Assembly: GCF_000611645.1 (NCBI RefSeq)
Contig: NW_014011942.1
Coordinates: 1 to 12,458, forward strand
Reading direction: 5' to 3'
Length of the DNA stretch: 12,458 nt
Origin: Monoraphidium neglectum
Lineage: Eukaryota; Chlorophyta; Chlorophyceae; Sphaeropleales; Selenastraceae
Shown: positions 9,506 to 12,458 of the stretch, in pieces
Position numbering within the stretch: the stretch's first letter is position 1
How the letters are laid out: every line of letters begins with the position of its first letter
The notes under the pieces: model-generated
The model's input: only the letters and a program-made list of their open reading frames with translations
The model's database searches: none
Told to the model about the DNA's origin: nothing
Program-made: the position numbers and the translations under genes

Positions 9506-11169
9506 TCGCCGCACGAGGCTCTCTATAGGTGGATGGCCGCCGAGCCGCCGTGCGGCCCCCGCCTACTCTGCTGTAGCCGATCTCTGCACCAGGATTTCCC
9601 CGATGGGGCCGCAAACCTTGCACGCTTTCAGTATGCTAGCAAGCATGCATGTGCCCAACCCTCTCGCTTTGATTTAGTGGCCACTAATCACTTGCAAATG
9701 GAACAGACAGAACTGTATTCGTGCTCATCACTCAAAACAGCAGCTCTCCCCTGCTCCTCTGATGCTCCTCTGTGATTTCCTTGCCGCGGTGTGTCTGTCG
9801 GCAATCAAGCAGGTCCCCTGGTTGCCCCAAACACCCACGGCATGTACCGTGCATTCGTTTCTGGTCTGCAAACATTTGCGCAATCCATTTGTCTGTGCAC
9901 AGATCGGCATTCAACGCCGCTGTTTTGCGCATCGCTGAGCAAATTTGAGAGTTCAATGTATTGGTCAATGCGAGTGGGTGCGCTTGTGGCAAATGCAGAG
10001 CATGTGGTTCCTTCTATGCCAAATGATACAAACTTGCTTGTTGCTGCCTAGTTACGAACTGCTTGTGTTGAGTGCTTGAGTGCAGTGTATCGACGTTGTG
10101 CCTGCTGCCTTCGCAGACACCACCGCCGCTCGCCATCCTTGCTGCACAATCCGCACGCCACCCGCAACAGCTGATGCTTGGTACCCTACGCAAATGTGGC
10201 TCGCTGCCGCAACTGATTTTGTCTTCTGGGCATGCACTTTGTCCTGTTGCTTCTGCAGACAGATGCCATGAGTAAATTGTACGGGTGACTGTCAAGACAC
10301 TGGCTGCTGGGGTGGTTGTGGGGCTGCTGGCCCAGCGGGGAGGCGGTTCGCTCCACGGACACATGCAAGCGCATGCCGCCGCACCCCTCCACATGTGTTC
10401 AACAGTTTTGCTCATCAAATCAAGCCGAGCCTGCCGGCACGCTATGATCAAGCTGCAAGGTCATATCCCTCGCCTTGCCAACCGACCCAGGCGATGCCGC
10501 CACACCACTTTCCATTGCTCTGTTGCCAAAAGCCCCATGTCCACAGCCTTGAATGGAGGCCGACGCCCAACCACAGCGCGAGCGGGCGCCGAAGGGGCAA
10601 CATCGCTCGGGGGCCGGCGCCTTTTGAGCCCGTGCACTTATTCAGACAGGCAGATCCTTCCACGGCGGCCCTTCGTGGCCGTCTGGTTTTATGGCGTGAT
10701 GAGTGGATCCACAGCCGCTTGGCTGAGGCGTGGTCGCCCCCCAACCTTGTTAAATCAGGCCACGTACACCCTCTGATCCTAAACCCAGACTCAAAAACAT
10801 GCTGCTGTGCTGCCCGCAGAGCGGCTGTGGCCCTCTGCTTTTCGAGCCAGCCGCCATCTCGTCGTGGCTGAGTCGGCTGAGCAAGGGCGTACCTCGCACC
10901 CCTGCTTATTTCACTGGCCAAATACTGCTTGCATGTGTGTGTTGCGCCTGTCTTCATCACGTGTGGACAGGCTTCGCTTCAGCTCTTCGCCTTTGGCCGC
11001 CGACTTAGCTTTAGTCTGCTACCTATGCCAGGTATTGGATATGTAAGTGCGCTTGCTACAGACGCCTGCGGGACACGCTGTTGGCGCTCGTGGACGCGGC
11101 TGCTCCACTGCATTGGTGCGGCGCTCAACGCATGCTTGTTCTGTGACGGCGAACGAGGCCGCCATCTCT
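9506..11169. other. Intergenic stretch of about 1.7 kb with no recognised gene
   Basis: After the glycoprotein stop codon I find no exon chain or family match on either strand. The longest open frames are plus 10285-10776 and minus 10448-10960; they overlap, have unbiased amino-acid content and match nothing I know. No exact TGTAA follows the glycoprotein gene on the plus strand; TGTAG at 9572-9576 is the nearest variant and could serve. No RNA gene other than the tRNAs that follow was recognised. Confidence 0.45.
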
Positions 11170-11256
11170 GCCAGGATGAACCCAGGTGGTCCTGGGCGCG
11201 GACTTCAAATCCGTGGCGGCCGAGAGGCCGAGTGGTTCAATTCCACCTTCCCGGCG
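11170..11256 (+). tRNA. Selenocysteine tRNA (anticodon TCA), copy 1
   Basis: tRNA-Sec is charged with serine, which is converted to selenocysteine and inserted at UGA codons with a SECIS element. The 87-base gene folds in the eukaryotic 9/4 form: 9-bp acceptor stem, 6-bp D stem with TGGT loop (CCCAGG and CCTGGG), 5-bp anticodon stem, loop CTTCAAA with TCA at 11205-11207, long variable arm (CGGCC, GAGA, GGCCG), 4-bp T stem GTGG/CCAC with loop TTCAATT, and discriminator G at 11256. The 6-bp D stem and long variable arm are diagnostic and the T region matches the human tRNA-Sec pattern. The acceptor stem has an A-C mismatch at pair 4 and the usual T-T at pair 8. A B box (GGTTCAATTCC) is present; no T-run terminator follows within about 80 bases. 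Confidence 0.93.
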
Positions 11257-11343
11257 TTCTGCTGCTTGCCATTGACTCACAAACTGATGCAGCTTGGTCT
11301 CTGTTGAGCTGCCAACACGCTGCGCACCCCCCTGATTACCTCT

Positions 11344-11430
11344 GCCACCATGATCCCAGCTGGTGCTGGGCGCGGACTTCAAATCCGTGGCGGCCGAGAG
11401 GCCGAGTGGTTCGATTCCACCTTGGAGGCG
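11344..11430 (+). tRNA. Selenocysteine tRNA (anticodon TCA), copy 2
   Basis: This has the same 87-base architecture as the copy 87 bp upstream, with the anticodon at 11379-11381 and discriminator G at 11430. It differs at nine positions. Pairs 5 and 6 of the acceptor stem are C-G instead of G-C, with both strands changed, and the sixth D-stem pair is C-G instead of G-C (CCCAGC and GCTGGG); all three pairs are preserved. The T loop is TTCGATT, giving a canonical B box. Pair 4 of the acceptor stem is A-A. Flanking sequence is not shared apart from a few bases (TCTGCCA) overlapping the 5' end. No clear T-run follows. Confidence 0.93.
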
Positions 11431-11472
11431 TCTGATCAACTGTCTTGCTGTCCACGTGTTGCCAGGATTTCT

Positions 11473-11477
11473 TTACA
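11473..11477 (-). terminator. Poly(A) signal TGTAA for the arginine deiminase-like gene
   Basis: The minus strand reads TGTAA here, 176 bases past the stop codon at 11653-11655. It lies only 43 bases from the 3' end of the second tRNA-Sec gene, which is transcribed towards it, so the two transcription units converge closely. Confidence 0.55.
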
Positions 11478-11652
11478 CCCTTATATCAGCCAATCATGCA
11501 TGGCACCGAGCGTGCCAGACACGCAGGCGCAATAAAGCCTCTGTTCAAGGCCGACAGGCCCAGCATCAAGGCATGGTTTAAAACAGGCCTCCCATGAACC
11601 CCAAACCAACCAATGACAGTTACTGGAAGGTCGTGAATACGCAGGCCCTTGC

Positions 11653-12229
11653 TTACTTCCTCTGTGCAAATCGCTTTGGAATGCGCTGCACCACCTGGCT
11701 GGCGCAGTGCACAGAGCCATACATACTGCAAAGGGGCAGGAGAGATGGCAATGAGGGTGCAGACGAGAGGACCTGTCAGCATCACATGCCAGCAAAAAAG
11801 CTGAAACACTGCAGACTGCGACACCCTCCTTGGCGAAATGCAACAGCGCCACGCACGGCTGCGCCCACAGCAACATGCACAACATGATGCCCAGCATCAG
11901 TGTGGCAGTCCTGCCCCGACTTTGACCTGCGCATGCAACAGTACCCCCCTGACCGTGCGCATCATTCGCAGCCCCCTCCCCTCAGGGCCCGCGCCCGGAC
12001 CCCCCCCCTTGGCGCCCACCTGGTGATGCTGCTGAAGTCGATGACCCGCACGTCCCCCTTGAACCCCGGGTGCTTGACGATCTGCCGCGCGCTCGCCGCG
12101 TGCACGCTGATGATGCGGCTGCCGCCGAGGTTGAGCACGTTGCAGCCGTAGGCCAGCTGGTGCTCCCCAGATATCGGGATGATGGAGTAGCCCTCGCCCG
12201 CCATGAACGCCGAGAACTCAACGCCAGAC
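11653..12229 (-). CDS. Arginine deiminase-like enzyme (amidinotransferase superfamily), last two exons
   Basis: Arginine deiminase hydrolyses arginine to citrulline and ammonia. The penultimate exon 12020-12229 encodes 69 full codons including EGYSIIPI, GEHQLAYGCNVLNLG, SRIISVHAASARQIV and VRVIDFSSIT; the last exon 11653-11725 adds MYGSVHCASQVVQRIPKRFAQRK and stop. The 294-base intron has a GTGGGC donor and a TTTGCAG acceptor, and the split codon joins in phase. The order N-V-L, G/R-I-I-S-V, then V-H-C-x-S fits the C-terminal part of the GME-fold amidinotransferases, where the Cys is the nucleophile. Upstream exons, with the N-terminal catalytic Asp/Glu/His residues, lie beyond the right edge; 12230-12458 looks intronic. 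The C-terminus is basic. Superfamily is secure; the exact substrate is inferred from similarity to algal arginine deiminases as remembered. Confidence 0.8.
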
Positions 12230-12423
12230 CTGGGGGGCGGGCGGAGGTTGGGGTGTTGCACATTGCAACATGCGCGTAGAGTTTGCGTGTGATGACTGCG
12301 CCGATGCGGGTCCATGGCTCATGAGGCCCCTTGCGACGCTCAACTCCCTGTCTGTGCACGGTACACTTCCCCCCATGTGTGTGATGCCCCCCCTCCCTCT
12401 ACTGCGAAGTGACCCGACCCAAT

Positions 12424-12454
12424 CCCCTTGCCCCCACCCACCCCACACCACCCC
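12424..12454 (-). repeat. G-run cluster (possible G-quadruplex) in an intron
   Basis: On the minus strand, which is the coding strand of the arginine deiminase-like gene, five G runs of 3-5 bases occur (12451-12454, 12441-12444, 12437-12439, 12431-12435, 12424-12427) with loops of 1-6 bases. This meets the usual G-quadruplex pattern. It lies in what looks like the intron upstream of the exon at 12229. Confidence 0.5.
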
Positions 12455-12458
12455 ACAC

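Noticed and set aside
10285..10960. Open frames of about 160-170 codons on both strands
   Set aside because: They overlap each other, are rich in Arg, Pro and His as expected for non-coding G+C-rich DNA, and match no family.
1..12458. CRISPR arrays, prokaryotic operons, transposons or integrated viral genes
   Set aside because: No regularly spaced repeats, transposase or viral motifs, or terminal inverted repeats with target duplications were seen; gene structure is eukaryotic throughout.

Overview
The window looks like nuclear DNA of a green alga, probably a chlorophyte of trebouxiophyte type. Four spliced genes carry GT-AG introns of about 135-350 bases. Coding exons are G+C-rich with mostly C- or G-ending codons. 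TGTAA, the usual chlorophyte poly(A) signal, lies downstream of three genes. The gene set (OGG1, a Tlg2/syntaxin-16 SNARE, an algal-type arginine deiminase, a eukaryotic selenocysteine tRNA) is eukaryotic. Lineage is inference; no species marker is present.

Layout. (1) 203-676, minus: first exon of an OGG1-type 8-oxoguanine DNA glycosylase, the rest beyond the left edge. (2) 677-1762: no recognised gene, but a dense cluster of short palindromes. (3) 2000-3245, minus: a complete six-exon gene for a 126-residue secreted, lysine-rich, six-cysteine protein I do not recognise. (4) 3246-4581: no recognised gene. (5) 4582-6816, plus: a complete Qa-SNARE of the Tlg2/syntaxin-16/SYP4 type, with one uncertain splice junction near the N-terminus. 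(6) 7584-9505, plus: a secreted protein with many N-glycosylation sequons, family unknown. (7) 9506-11169: about 1.7 kb with no recognised gene. (8) 11170-11256 and 11344-11430, plus: two selenocysteine tRNA genes. (9) 11653-12229, minus: the last two exons of an arginine deiminase-like enzyme with its catalytic Cys motif, upstream exons beyond the right edge.

The genes do not form a pathway; this is ordinary mixed eukaryotic neighbourhood. The most notable item is the pair of tRNA-Sec genes 87 bp apart. They differ at nine positions, and six of those changes form three compensated stem base pairs, which suggests both copies have been kept under structural selection. Together with UGA-reading anticodons and G73 they imply a selenocysteine-using organism, although no selenoprotein is visible here. 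The two secreted proteins without a recognised family are the other candidates for new biology.
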